A DNA stretch of 64,000 nucleotides from an uncultured Prochlorococcus sp. (GTDB lineage Bacteria; Cyanobacteriota; Cyanobacteriia; PCC-6307; Cyanobiaceae). The notes beneath the pieces were generated by a model, which was not told the DNA's origin, made no database searches, and saw nothing but the letters and a program-made list of their open reading frames with translations. Below are positions 54,715 through 63,158 of the stretch, one piece after another. The stretch's first letter is position 1, and each line of letters opens with the position of its first letter. The stretch spans positions 1-64,000 of the forward strand of contig CACNJU010000006.1 in NCBI GenBank assembly GCA_902620895.1. The letters run 5' to 3'. A program made the position numbers and the translations under genes.

Positions 54715-54941
54715 TAGTTTTTTTCTTTATTAGATAAGGCACCACCTTCTTCTTTGTACTTTTCCCAAGCTTTGCTTATTTTTGCTTTAGAAAAGTTTTG
54801 TTTCCCCTCAGAGAATTTAATTTTGAGGTTATTAAAACTATTAGTCAGCTCTTTTTTTGTTGGTTCATCAAGAAAGTTTGATGTTAATTTCCATAAGTAC
54901 CAGCTACTTGCTAGAAGAATAATTAATCCCAGTATTTGCAT
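54714..54941 (-). CDS. 75-aa membrane-anchored protein (operon gene 1)
   Basis: N-terminal span ('MQILGLIILLASSWYLWKL') and a long Lys/Glu-rich helix ('LTNSFNNLKIKFSEGKQNF'). First of four end-to-end small genes. Confidence 0.55.
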   Translation of the reverse strand: MQILGLIILLASSWYLWKLTSNFLDEPTKKELTNSFNNLKIKFSEGKQNFSKAKISKAWEKYKEEGGALSNKEKN

Positions 54942-55031
54942 ATTGGTTTTTTAATATGCTACAACTTTTTAAATGGTTTCGATAAATTAATTTAATTAAT
55001 ACCCGCAGAATTTTTTTGACATAAATAAAAA

Positions 55032-55187
55032 TTAAAACTTCAACCAGTGGAAAAATATTCTATCCAGTAACCATATAGTTAAACCCCCCTCCAGGAAAGC
55101 CAACCAGTACATTCCATAATCAGAAAATCCCATTTGTTCTTTTACTGTTTTAATTAATTTTTTATGAGCTTGAATGAGATCTTTCAT
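55032..55187 (-). CDS. 51-aa protein with one hydrophobic helix
   Basis: Not in the ORF track. 'MKDLIQAHKKLIKTVKEQMG' is amphipathic, then 'MYWLAFLEGGLTIWLLDRIF' is hydrophobic. Good AT-rich upstream region, 14 bp after the zinc-finger gene. Confidence 0.5.
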   Translation of the reverse strand: MKDLIQAHKKLIKTVKEQMGFSDYGMYWLAFLEGGLTIWLLDRIFFHWLKF

Positions 55188-55201
55188 AAACAATCAAATT
55201 T

Positions 55202-55453
55202 TTAAACCTGCTGAATTTCTTTAATCAAAAAACCCTTCCCATAGCAAGATAGACATGTCTTAGTCTCATCTAAAGAAATTCTTAGAAAACCTGCTCCATT
55301 ACATCTAAAACAATTTACTTTAGTGTTTGAATAGATTTTTGATTTAATTTTAGCAGCACGATTTAAGTAAGAAACAGTTTCTTTACGACCGTTGGCCTTG
55401 GCAGCTTTTTTTAAAAGCTTTTTGTAGTTGACTTTAAGTTCTTGGATATTCAT
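55202..55453 (-). CDS. Small DnaJ-type zinc-finger protein without J domain
   Basis: 83 residues: a basic helical N terminus, then two CxxCxGxG units ('CFRCNGAGF' and 'CLSCYGKGF') as in the Cys-rich region of DnaJ. A similar layout occurs in chaperone-associated BSD2-like proteins. Function inferred only from the motif. Confidence 0.65.
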   Translation of the reverse strand: MNIQELKVNYKKLLKKAAKANGRKETVSYLNRAAKIKSKIYSNTKVNCFRCNGAGFLRISLDETKTCLSCYGKGFLIKEIQQV

Positions 55454-55744
55454 TTTTTATAGAAACTAAAAACTAATTCAGGAAAAACTAAATGTTTAAA
55501 AAAAATTTAAAAACTTGGAATTTCCCGTTTATATTTCTAATCTGATCTCTTACTGAGATTTAGATAATATAACTAGGATTTTTTTTATATGTTTGGTAAC
55601 AAGAGTATTAATTTGTATATTTAATAGAAATTTTATATTTGAAAAACTTAGAAGTTTTTGTGATGATTCAAGAAAATATTATTTTGTTTAAGAAAGGAAG
55701 TTTTGAAAATTTGTTGTTTAAAAATATTTTTAAGCCCTTGTAGA

Positions 55745-55870
55745 TTATCCAGCCTTTTTGAGGTTTTTAACTAAAAAATCATTTTCATTAGTAAGAACCT
55801 TAAGCTTAGATTTTTCCAACTCTTTTTTAATTTCGGGATTTAAATCTTTTTTTGTCTTATTTAGATTCAT
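55745..55870 (-). CDS. 41-aa charged microprotein, relative of the 51765 gene
   Basis: Not in the ORF track. 'MNLNKTKKDLNPEIKKELEK' and 'LTNENDFLVKNLKKAG'. The C-terminal half parallels the 61-aa protein at 51765. Confidence 0.5.
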   Translation of the reverse strand: MNLNKTKKDLNPEIKKELEKSKLKVLTNENDFLVKNLKKAG

Positions 55871-56403
55871 AGGAATTGTACTTAGAATTATTCAAAAGAC
55901 AATCGAAATTTTAGTGATCCCAGAAATAAAACGTGGATAGTTTTTTCTTAAAAGAAGATAATATTTTATTTTACACATAGTAATTCAAATTTAATCAACA
56001 TATTGTGGAAAACCCTGTTGAAAAACGCTTAAAAAGTGGATAACTCTTCGGGAGCATTACCAAAACAAGCTTTTCTGGATAATTATTTAAGTATTAATAC
56101 TTCATCAAAAAAAATAAAATATAGTTTAAAAAGTATCAAAATCTATTGTTATAACTGTGGGATCATTACTTTTAAAAAAAGACAATATATTTATACCAGA
56201 AGCACATGTTGATAAAAAATTAAAAAAGATTTTTCTTCATCATGTATCAAATTGAAAATTAAAGTGAAGAAAAATTAATCTATACTTGAAATTTTTAATT
56301 TTTGTCTTATCTGATTAAAAATTGTTTAATTCGGTTTTCTCTATGGCAACACTCCCCAAACGCAAGATTAATCAAATAAGTTTGTATTAGTTAAATATTT
56401 AAA
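55871..56403. other. Longest gene-free region of the microprotein region
   Basis: 533 bp, very AT-rich. It holds the second DnaA-box-like cluster (56004-56043) and an isolated 'ATAACTGTGG' near 56152. No convincing ORF or folded RNA was seen. Confidence 0.6.
56004..56043 (-). promoter_or_regulatory. Second cluster of DnaA-box-like sites
   Basis: TGTGGAAAA (perfect reverse of TTTTCCACA) at 56004, TGTTGAAAA at 56016 and AGTGGATAA at 56035 lie in a row with the same polarity, all on the minus strand. Confidence 0.45.
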
Positions 56404-56640
56404 ATGACTGAAGAAAAAAAGGATTCAAAAAAATGTTCTGGAAAGAAAAACATTATGTTTGCCTATGGTTTTATACAACTTGGTTCTAGTTTCGTATCGG
56501 CAATAGCTTTAGCTGCAATCGCTTTTGGATTCTGTTCAGTAAAAAGGGAATCCAAACTTTTTAATAACTGTGTTGCAGAAATAATTGAAGATGGTGCCAC
56601 CAATTCTGAGGCCGTAAGGTATTGCAATGGGGGCAATTAA
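56404..56640 (+). CDS. 78-aa single-TM protein
   Basis: Lys/Cys-rich start ('MTEEKKDSKKCSGKKN'), a membrane span ('LGSSFVSAIALAAIAFGFCSV') and a polar tail with Cys ('FNNCVAEI', 'RYCNGGN'). Four cysteines in all; family unknown. Confidence 0.55.
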   Translation: MTEEKKDSKKCSGKKNIMFAYGFIQLGSSFVSAIALAAIAFGFCSVKRESKLFNNCVAEIIEDGATNSEAVRYCNGGN

Positions 56641-56661
56641 AATCCCTCTCGGATTAATTAA

Positions 56662-56904
56662 ATGGATTCAACTTGTGACCTGATTATTGATTCTTTAAAA
56701 GAAGAGCCAATTGGAGAAACTGATCTTTTTATTTGGTACATAACAGATATTGGTATTGTTGCCCTATTCAAAAAAGATGATAACTTTGAAACTTATAGTT
56801 CGAAGGTCGAAATTGAGGCAAATAAAATTGCTTTAGATATAACTAAAGAAGAGAAAGAGTACCTCAAAATAAAAGGGAAACAGCTTTTCTTGTTCTATTC
56901 ATAA
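56662..56904 (+). CDS. 80-aa acidic soluble protein
   Basis: 'DSTCDLIIDSLKEEPIGETD' and 'KIALDITKEEKEYLKIKGKQ'. No motif. 21 bp after the 78-aa gene on the same strand. Confidence 0.5.
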   Translation: MDSTCDLIIDSLKEEPIGETDLFIWYITDIGIVALFKKDDNFETYSSKVEIEANKIALDITKEEKEYLKIKGKQLFLFYS

Positions 56905-56924
56905 TCTAGGATTTAGTTCTTGAT

Positions 56925-57119
56925 TTAGTATGATGGCTCAAGGTTTAAGGCCGGCTCCATAATATTGTTTTCGCTAATTAATTCGTAGGTTAGCTCTTTA
57001 TTTAGGGCATTTATATAGGATGTATAAAGTTTTCCCCAAACAAATTCAAATTCATCTTTACTTAAATTCTTGAAAAGAATTTCTCCTTTGAAGTAAATGT
57101 GATAAGAATCATTCATCAT
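56925..57119 (-). CDS. 64-aa soluble protein
   Basis: 'DSYHIYFKGEILFKNLSKDE' and 'FVWGKLYTSYINALNKELTY'. Two adjacent Met codons; the second may be the true start. Convergent with the 80-aa gene. Confidence 0.5.
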   Translation of the reverse strand: MMNDSYHIYFKGEILFKNLSKDEFEFVWGKLYTSYINALNKELTYELISENNIMEPALNLEPSY

Positions 57120-57212
57120 GGAAAATTAATCTTATCCTTTTTAACGCAGTGAGATATGTATGTAGTATTAGGTGCTACTAAAAATAAATTTATATTTGGA
57201 ATTCAAATACTT

Positions 57213-57524
57213 TTAGACTATCCGTGTATTCATTTTTTGTTTTTTGAATAATCCGACTGTCTCATCAAGATCCATACACGGCTGAATACTTATATCCATT
57301 AACCTTCTCCAGGGATGCCATTGCTTCCAAATTGTCTCAAGAGAATCTGCACTTACTACAGAATGTCCAATCCCATTTTGAACCATAAAAATCCAAGAAT
57401 GTACTTCATAGTTTTCAGGCCTGTTTTGGGGACCACCTGATTCGTACCAATTAATTAGCATTTCTGCACCTTCTTCTTGATCCTCGCCATCTGTAAATTC
57501 GTAGGAAATCAAATACCTTTGCAT
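57213..57524 (-). CDS. DUF3303 family protein
   Basis: 103 residues. 'MQRYLISYEFTDGEDQEEGA', 'WYESGGPQNRPENYEVHSW' and 'WKQWHPWRRLMDISIQPCMD' fit DUF3303, a ferredoxin-like-fold family. Function unknown. Confidence 0.72.
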   Translation of the reverse strand: MQRYLISYEFTDGEDQEEGAEMLINWYESGGPQNRPENYEVHSWIFMVQNGIGHSVVSADSLETIWKQWHPWRRLMDISIQPCMDLDETVGLFKKQKMNTRIV

Positions 57525-57597
57525 ATAGATTATTATTAAAATCTCTAAACTATATTAACTCTAGATTTAGATATTGCCTCCAAATTTAATTAATGCT

Positions 57598-57617
57598 ATC
57601 AAGTTTATAGACTTGAT
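57598..57617. repeat. Palindromic repeat
   Basis: ATCAAGT-TTATAG-ACTTGAT, a 7-bp inverted repeat in a 283-bp gap otherwise without visible features. Confidence 0.4.
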
Positions 57618-57807
57618 TGTTTTAAATGTCTAAAAGATTTGGGAAAATCAAAAAGAATATTTTGACTAATTTTTCTTTTATAAATAGGACAATCTTAAAG
57701 TATTTTCAAAACCATGATCTGTTCGTATAGCTTCAGTTAACAGATAAAATTTGATACTTTTTAAAATACCTTAAATTAGTTACGATATTTGTACTGTATA
57801 GATACCA

Positions 57808-58191
57808 ATGATTAATAAAAAGGATCAAAGCGATCCAATTGATAATTTAGAGTATGAAAAAGTTCTAGAAGAAGAAATAATTAATTCATATGAAAGTAAA
57901 TTTCAGAAAGATCCTGAAGAAGATATTAAAAAGATTAAATTCTACAGACTTAAAAGAAGTCCATTAGAAATAATAAATAGGACTTTTTTCTTTTTCTTTA
58001 TTGGAAGTTTTCTTTTCTCTTTGTTTTTAGCTTATTCAGAAAGTAAGTTATGGTTCATACTTTATGTAATAAGTGCGTTGTCTTGTGTTTTTTATACTCC
58101 TAATAGAAAGGCACTTAAAGAATTAATAGCAGCTTGGCCAAATATACAGGATCTCATTAAAGGGAGGAGTTTGTGGAGAAAAGGCAAGTAA
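57808..58191 (+). CDS. 127-aa two-TM protein
   Basis: Acidic N terminus (residues 1-50), two close membrane spans ('RTFFFFFIGSFLFSLFLAY', 'LWFILYVISALSCVFY') and a basic tail. Family unknown. Confidence 0.6.
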   Translation: MINKKDQSDPIDNLEYEKVLEEEIINSYESKFQKDPEEDIKKIKFYRLKRSPLEIINRTFFFFFIGSFLFSLFLAYSESKLWFILYVISALSCVFYTPNRKALKELIAAWPNIQDLIKGRSLWRKGK

Positions 58192-58286
58192 ATAGAATAT
58201 GAAACCGTTAAATTAATTTAAAAAGTGGTTATTAAATATTCTTGTGCCATACATTGAGGGTACCAATAAGAAAAAAAGGATAAAAT

Positions 58287-58424
58287 ATGAGTCTAATAAA
58301 GGTTGGAATTATTGTTGAAATATTTTTGTTTGTGGGAGTTTTTTTATGGGTTAGGAAACTAACTAGTAAAAAAGGTAGGCAACCATCTCTATCAAAAAAA
58401 ACAATTAAAAATCTCAAATTTTAG
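58287..58424 (+). CDS. 45-aa single-TM microprotein
   Basis: Not in the ORF track, which lists its antisense shadow. 'MSLIKVGIIVEIFLFVGVFL' is the membrane span, followed by a basic tail ('RKLTSKKGRQPSLSKKTIKN'). Confidence 0.5.
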   Translation: MSLIKVGIIVEIFLFVGVFLWVRKLTSKKGRQPSLSKKTIKNLKF

Positions 58425-58452
58425 AATTTTGATCACAAAATAAGGAATCTTT

Positions 58453-58899
58453 ATGAAGAGATCAAATTTATGGAAAAATTCTTTCCTTTTTTCTCTCACT
58501 TCGTGTATGAAATCGGTTAGAACATCTATATTGTTCTTAAAAAATATGGTTTCCTCCATCCAAGGTCTTCCTCCAATAACTAATCCGTTAAATAGTGTCT
58601 TAATAGAAAAGAAACTAATAAATGTTGATCAAAAGTTTATTCAACTTGTTTCTCTGGCAGAAGGGTTACCTCGTACAGAAGTTATTGAAAGTGGTAGAAA
58701 TTATTGGAGAGGTATTTGTAGAAGCTTAATTTTTAGATTTCCAGATGACCTCGAAATTTTGAAGCTTGATGTTAGAAGTTATGTAGATAGATCAAAAGGT
58801 ATTATTCAGATAAGATCTGCAGCAAGATTAGGTCAATCGGATTTAGGCGTTAATCTTAGAAGAGTGGAATACTTGTTTAATCAATTAGAGAAATTTTAA
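58453..58899 (+). CDS. DUF1499 family protein
   Basis: 148 residues. 'SLIFRFPDDLEILKLDVRSYVD' and 'IIQIRSAARLGQSDLGVNLRRVE' match the DUF1499 core (IxxRSASRxGxSDLGVNRxR). The N terminus has a basic start and hydrophobic patches, possibly an export signal. Function unknown. Confidence 0.78.
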   Translation: MKRSNLWKNSFLFSLTSCMKSVRTSILFLKNMVSSIQGLPPITNPLNSVLIEKKLINVDQKFIQLVSLAEGLPRTEVIESGRNYWRGICRSLIFRFPDDLEILKLDVRSYVDRSKGIIQIRSAARLGQSDLGVNLRRVEYLFNQLEKF

Positions 58900-58970
58900 T
58901 AAATCTATTTTTTATAAATTTAAGGTTCTTTTTACTTAATAGTTGTGCTTTAATTCATAAGAATATTTGA

Positions 58971-59108
58971 ATGGCCATGGTAAAGATAATCTTAGTTGGA
59001 ATTATTGTCGCACTGGTATATTCTCAACCTGATCTTCGTCTTACGGTCGCTGATTGGTTAAAAGCAGCTTCAGATTTTCTTATTGAGTCAGTACAAGTAA
59101 AACCTTGA
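58971..59108 (+). CDS. 45-aa membrane-anchored microprotein
   Basis: Not in the ORF track. 'MAMVKIILVGIIVALVYSQP' is a hydrophobic anchor, then 'TVADWLKAASDFLIESVQVK' is amphipathic. Two possible Met starts. Confidence 0.55.
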   Translation: MAMVKIILVGIIVALVYSQPDLRLTVADWLKAASDFLIESVQVKP

Positions 59109-59138
59109 ATTAATTTTTAATGAAGCATTAAAAAAGTC

Positions 59139-59168
59139 TTGACACAAGAATCATTTGTTTAATACATA
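59139..59168 (+). promoter_or_regulatory. Putative promoter of the K+ channel gene
   Basis: TTGACA, about 18 bp, TACATA. Consensus -35 and a passable -10, roughly 120 bp before the channel start. Confidence 0.4.
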
Positions 59169-59291
59169 CAGCTACGAAAATAAATATTATTATCCTGCTT
59201 AAAAGGTATTTCACTTAAACAAATAAATAGTTTTAGGAACATAATAGAAAATTTTTTTGAAATTTTTGAATAGTTAACGATAATAAGGGAT

Positions 59292-60347
59292 ATGAAGCTT
59301 AGATTATTTGAGTTCTATTTTATTAAAGACTATTTAAGGCCTTGGTTTGGTCTTATTTATTCTTTGTTCTTTCTGTTTTTTTTAGGTGCAATTGGCTATC
59401 GAATCACAGAGGGATGGGAATGGAGTGATTGCTTATGGATGGTTCTGATCACAATAACCACTATTGGTTTTGGAGAAGTTCAACCTTTAAGTCCTGAAGG
59501 CAGGATCGTAACTGTTTTAGTAATCGTTGGCGGATTGATTTTTATTCAATTTACCTTTCAAAAAGCTGTTAGATTATTCGAATCCGGCTATTTTCAAAGA
59601 GTAAACGAATTACGTTTTAAAAGAATTCTTAGAAAAATGGAAAATCATGTAATCTTGTGCGGATATGGGAGGGTAGGTCAGGAAATATCTAACCAAATAA
59701 AAACGCAAAATATTCCAATTATTGTTGTTGAGAGCGACGAAGATAGAAAAAAGATTGCAGAAGAAAATGGTTTAGAAGTGCTTTGTGCTGATGCGACACT
59801 TGATGAGACGTTAAAACTGGCAGGATTAGAAAAATGCAAAAGTTTAGTTGTTACTTTGCCCAATGATGCTGCAAATTTATATGTGGTTTTAAGTGCCAAA
59901 GGGATAAGAGGTTCTATAAGAGTAATAGCAAGAGCAGGAACGGAAGAAGCTGCAAGTAAGTTGAGATTGGCTGGGGCAAGTATAGTTGTAAGTCCTTATA
60001 TTGCTGCAGGAAGAGCGATGGCATCAATGGCTTTAAGACCCATCGCCATTGACTTTCTTGATCTTTTAGCAGGAAGTGAATGTGAAATTGAAGAATTTGA
60101 ATTAAGTAATGATATTAGTCTTTTTGAAACTGCAGAGAAAAGATCACTTTCGGAACTTGGAATAGGGAAAAAGAGTGGCGCAAAAATTTTGGCTATAAAA
60201 GAGAACGAAAAATTATTTACTAACCCTGGAGGTAATTTCATACTTCAGCCAGGTCAAGTATTAATAGCATTTGGTAGTAAAGAACAGCTAAATATTTTGA
60301 ACGGATTATTAGGAAATCTTGTCGTAGCAGTAGAGCTATTAAAGTAG
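59292..60347 (+). CDS. Two-TM potassium channel with RCK (TrkA-N/TrkA-C) domains
   Basis: 351 residues. Helix 1 (about 17-37), pore helix and selectivity filter 'ITTIGFGEVQPLSPEG', helix 2 (about 72-92), then RCK: 'HVILCGYGRVGQEISNQI' (Rossmann), 'VLCADATLDETLKLAGLE' and a TrkA-C part ending 'LQPGQVLIAFGS'. Kch/GsuK-like; ligand-gated K+ flux across the plasma membrane. The filter reads TIGFGE rather than TVGYGD. Confidence 0.88.
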   Translation: MKLRLFEFYFIKDYLRPWFGLIYSLFFLFFLGAIGYRITEGWEWSDCLWMVLITITTIGFGEVQPLSPEGRIVTVLVIVGGLIFIQFTFQKAVRLFESGYFQRVNELRFKRILRKMENHVILCGYGRVGQEISNQIKTQNIPIIVVESDEDRKKIAEENGLEVLCADATLDETLKLAGLEKCKSLVVTLPNDAANLYVVLSAKGIRGSIRVIARAGTEEAASKLRLAGASIVVSPYIAAGRAMASMALRPIAIDFLDLLAGSECEIEEFELSNDISLFETAEKRSLSELGIGKKSGAKILAIKENEKLFTNPGGNFILQPGQVLIAFGSKEQLNILNGLLGNLVVAVELLK

Positions 60348-60478
60348 ATAGATCAAGATTCAGAATTAATTGCTAAATTGATTGTGCGTGGAATAAATCA
60401 AATGAAAATATTTAAATGAGATTTAAAGCTGCTTTAAACTAAATAATCTATAAAAAAAGAGTAGAAATAATTTTTTTT

Positions 60479-60646
60479 ATGCATCCGAGCAAAGTAGTCA
60501 AAGATCCAAAAATCAACGATACTTACTACGATCCAGATGTTGATAAGCTTTATCAATATGTAAAAATTGGTGACTTTTCGCCAGAATGGGTAGTGACAAA
60601 TATAGATGAAGATGACGATTATTATTACGCTTCGATGGGATATTAG
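60479..60646 (+). CDS. 55-aa Asp/Tyr-rich protein
   Basis: Not in the ORF track. 'MHPSKVVKDPKINDTYYDPD' and 'FSPEWVVTNIDEDDDYYYAS'. Strongly acidic, soluble. A terminator follows at 60678. Confidence 0.6.
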   Translation: MHPSKVVKDPKINDTYYDPDVDKLYQYVKIGDFSPEWVVTNIDEDDDYYYASMGY

Positions 60647-60677
60647 TTTTAATATTTATTATTAAATTAAATAAATT

Positions 60678-60721
60678 TGTCTCTTTAAAATTTTGTGTGA
60701 GGAAATTAAAGAGACATTTTT
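60678..60721 (+). terminator. Intrinsic terminator
   Basis: TGTCTCTTTAA / TTAAAGAGACA, an 11-bp perfect stem with a 17-nt loop, then TTTTT. Confidence 0.75.
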
Positions 60722-60860
60722 AATTTAGGTAAAAAGGTTTAAGGTAAAATTAAAAAGGAAATAAGATTAAATAAAGAAATAATAATTCAATGTAAATTAA
60801 TTATGAAATAATTAGATCAAATAATTTTGATTATATAAAATAAAATTGTTGGAACTTTAA

Positions 60861-61589
60861 ATGGCTATTAAAGATCATAAAAGTTTGCAAGACTCAAGAA
60901 TTCTTCTTGTAGAGGATGATAAGAGTATTAGGCTTACAGTCAGTGAAACCTTGAGCAGCGAAGGTTTTAGAGTGTCAAGTTTCAAAGACGGTTTAAGTGC
61001 CTTAGATTTTATTAATAATGATATTAAAAAAGATGTTGACCTAATAATTCTAGATTTAATGTTGCCAGGACTAAATGGATTAGAGTTATGTAGAAAAATA
61101 AGAAATGATGAAGACTATACACCCATACTAATTTTGAGTGCTAAAGATAATGAATCAGACAGGGTTCTTGGATTAGAGGTTGGTGCAGATGATTATTTAA
61201 CAAAACCTTTTGGTTTAAATGAATTAATTGCTAGATCTAGAGCCTTAATAAGAAGATCTAAACGTAATAAAAAATATATAGAAAAATCAAAAACTGTTCT
61301 CGAATTTAATCATATTAAAATGTTTTTGGAAGAATGTAGGGTAACTTCTTTTGATAGAGAAATAACATTATCTCCAAAAGAGTTTAAATTATTAGAGTTA
61401 TTTATGAAAAACCCCAAAAGGGTATGGTCAAGAGATTTAATACTTGAAAAAATTTGGGAAATTGACTTTATTGGTGATACTAAAACTGTAGATGTTCATG
61501 TTAGATGGCTCAGAGAGAAATTAGAAGAAGATCCCTCGGCTCCAAAGTTTCTTAAAACTGTTAGAGGTTTTGGATATAAGTTTGGATGA
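60861..61589 (+). CDS. phoB: PhoB-like OmpR-family response regulator
   Basis: 242 residues. Receiver: acidic pair 'VEDDKS', phospho-Asp in 'LIILDLMLPGLNG', and 'LSAKDNESDRVLGLEVGADDYLTKPF'. DNA-binding winged helix: 'LSPKEFKLLELFMKNP' to 'HVRWLREKLEEDPSAPKFLKTVRGFGYKF'. The receiver wording and the paired kinase fit picocyanobacterial PhoB, which activates phosphate-starvation genes; another OmpR-type role (SphR/RpaB-like) is possible. Overlaps phoR by 4 bp. Confidence 0.75.
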   Translation: MAIKDHKSLQDSRILLVEDDKSIRLTVSETLSSEGFRVSSFKDGLSALDFINNDIKKDVDLIILDLMLPGLNGLELCRKIRNDEDYTPILILSAKDNESDRVLGLEVGADDYLTKPFGLNELIARSRALIRRSKRNKKYIEKSKTVLEFNHIKMFLEECRVTSFDREITLSPKEFKLLELFMKNPKRVWSRDLILEKIWEIDFIGDTKTVDVHVRWLREKLEEDPSAPKFLKTVRGFGYKFG

Positions 61590-62743
61590 AAATGAAAACA
61601 CTGCAAGAAGTATTATTGCATTTTCACCACAAGTGGAAGATACAAGTAAAGCAGTTTTCACAATCAAAAGAAAAACAATTTGAAGTTGATAAAAATAATT
61701 ATAAAAAAACTATTGATTTCCCATTTGATAAAATTAAACCTCAAGAAGTGTTGTCTTGGTTAGATTATTCATCGCAAGGGTGGATAATCTTATCATCTGA
61801 TCTAACAATAAAATTTATCAATCAGAAAGCTTTATCTCTTATTAGGGTTATCAAATATAAAGATGTTATTGGAAAAGCAATTAATGATATTAATGAGCTT
61901 GAAGTACTTAGTAATAAAATTCTATATTTAAGAAAAAAAGATTTCCCATTCAACCTTGATTTCATAATTGCGGGAGTACCCATTTCGGTAAATATTGTTA
62001 GAGGAAGGAAAAAGAATTATTTAATATTATTGGAAAGTAAATTATCAATTGAATCGATAAAAAAAAGACAAAATCAATTAATTAATGATGTGTCTCATGA
62101 ACTGAAAACCCCTCTTACATCACTTATCTTAATTGGGGAAAGACTTGAATCAGTAGTATCAAAAAAGGATAGGTATCTTGTTAAAAGACTTAAGAAAGAG
62201 TCAAAAAGATTAAGAAAAATGGCCGAAGAGACTTTAGAGCTTTCTAAGCTAGAAAGTAGCGAAGATTTTAATAAAAACAAAAAAATATCTATTTCAGATT
62301 TGATTATGGAATCTTGGCAAACACTAAAACCGCTTGCAGAAAAAAAGGATATAAAAATAAATTTATTTTCTCCAACAAAATATTATATATCTGGGGATAT
62401 TGAAAATTTAAAAAGAGCATTTATAAATATTTTAGATAACGCTATTCGTTATTCCCCAACAAAAGAGGGTATACAAATTGAAATTTTTAAGAGAGATAGC
62501 TCTGTTGTTATAAGAGTTAGAGATAAAGGTATTGGATTAGAAGAAAATGAATCAAATGACATTTTTTCTCGTTTTTATCGTGGGGATCCATCAAGGACTA
62601 AATTTAAGAAAAGTGGAAGTGGTTTAGGTCTTTCAATTACAAAAAAAATAATTAATAACAATAAAGGTTTTATAAAGGCATTTAATCATAAAGATGGTGG
62701 AGCGATTATTGAAACTATCTTTCCTTGTCTTAATACAGATTAA
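61586..62743 (+). CDS. phoR: PhoR-like sensor histidine kinase
   Basis: 385 residues. A PAS-like region (about 60-140, 'GWIILSSDLTIKFINQKAL'), HisKA box with the phospho-His in 'NDVSHELKTPLTSLIL', and HATPase motifs 'FINILDNAIRYS', 'RDKGIGL' and 'SGSGLGLSITKK'. No clear transmembrane segment is seen, so it may sense from the cytoplasm. Its start overlaps the regulator's stop, typical of a cognate pair. Confidence 0.75.
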   Translation: MKMKTLQEVLLHFHHKWKIQVKQFSQSKEKQFEVDKNNYKKTIDFPFDKIKPQEVLSWLDYSSQGWIILSSDLTIKFINQKALSLIRVIKYKDVIGKAINDINELEVLSNKILYLRKKDFPFNLDFIIAGVPISVNIVRGRKKNYLILLESKLSIESIKKRQNQLINDVSHELKTPLTSLILIGERLESVVSKKDRYLVKRLKKESKRLRKMAEETLELSKLESSEDFNKNKKISISDLIMESWQTLKPLAEKKDIKINLFSPTKYYISGDIENLKRAFINILDNAIRYSPTKEGIQIEIFKRDSSVVIRVRDKGIGLEENESNDIFSRFYRGDPSRTKFKKSGSGLGLSITKKIINNNKGFIKAFNHKDGGAIIETIFPCLNTD

Positions 62744-62753
62744 TAGGGAAAAT

Positions 62754-63080
62754 TTAAAAAATATTAGGACATGATTTTTCTGCAATAAATTTTTTTAAAT
62801 TCAAAACCCCTTCTCTTGTAAAAAGAATGCTTCCTTCTTTGGAGTCATCTGCCCAATAAGAATCTCTTTTGCCAATAGCTAACCAAAGCCTATCAGGTAA
62901 TGTTGGCATGTACATACTCTCGAAAGCAGATGTTCCAATGTCATTTTCTTCTCTCATATCTTTGCATGCTTCTATCATTAGTTTGGGTCGATTTAAATAA
63001 TGCCTGACACCCTGCCAATAATATTTTGTTTCAGCTTTAACTGGGGCGATGAATAAAATAATAAATATTAGGTATTTCAT
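62754..63080 (-). CDS. Secreted hypothetical protein
   Basis: 108 residues with a short signal peptide ('YLIFIILFIAPVKA'). 'YYWQGVRHYLNRPKLMIEAC' and 'LKKFIAEKSCPNIF' hold two cysteines that could pair. Convergent with the kinase gene (10 bp). Function unknown. Confidence 0.6.
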   Translation of the reverse strand: MKYLIFIILFIAPVKAETKYYWQGVRHYLNRPKLMIEACKDMREENDIGTSAFESMYMPTLPDRLWLAIGKRDSYWADDSKEGSILFTREGVLNLKKFIAEKSCPNIF

Positions 63081-63110
63081 GATTTAACTTTTTTTAATTA
63101 TAAGAATTGC

Positions 63111-63147
63111 AAAAAAAAACCACCATTTATATATGGTGGCTTTTTTT
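63111..63147 (-). terminator. Terminator of the phytase-like gene
   Basis: CCACCAT-TTATAT-ATGGTGG flanked by an A-run and a T-run, so usable from either side. It lies just past the minus-strand phytase-like gene. Confidence 0.8.
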
Positions 63148-63158
63148 AGAAGTTTTAA

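Noticed and set aside
55663-55743. 26-aa plus-strand ORF (MIQENIILFKKG)
   Set aside because: No ribosome binding site, no recognisable features and AT-rich chance-ORF character.
58232-58417. 61-aa minus-strand ORF
   Set aside because: It is antisense to the better plus-strand 45-aa gene at 58287, which has a clean membrane-peptide pattern.
59114-59136. TTTTTAATG/CATTAAAAA hairpin as a terminator
   Set aside because: The stem is almost all A-T and is not followed by a T-tract on the plus strand.
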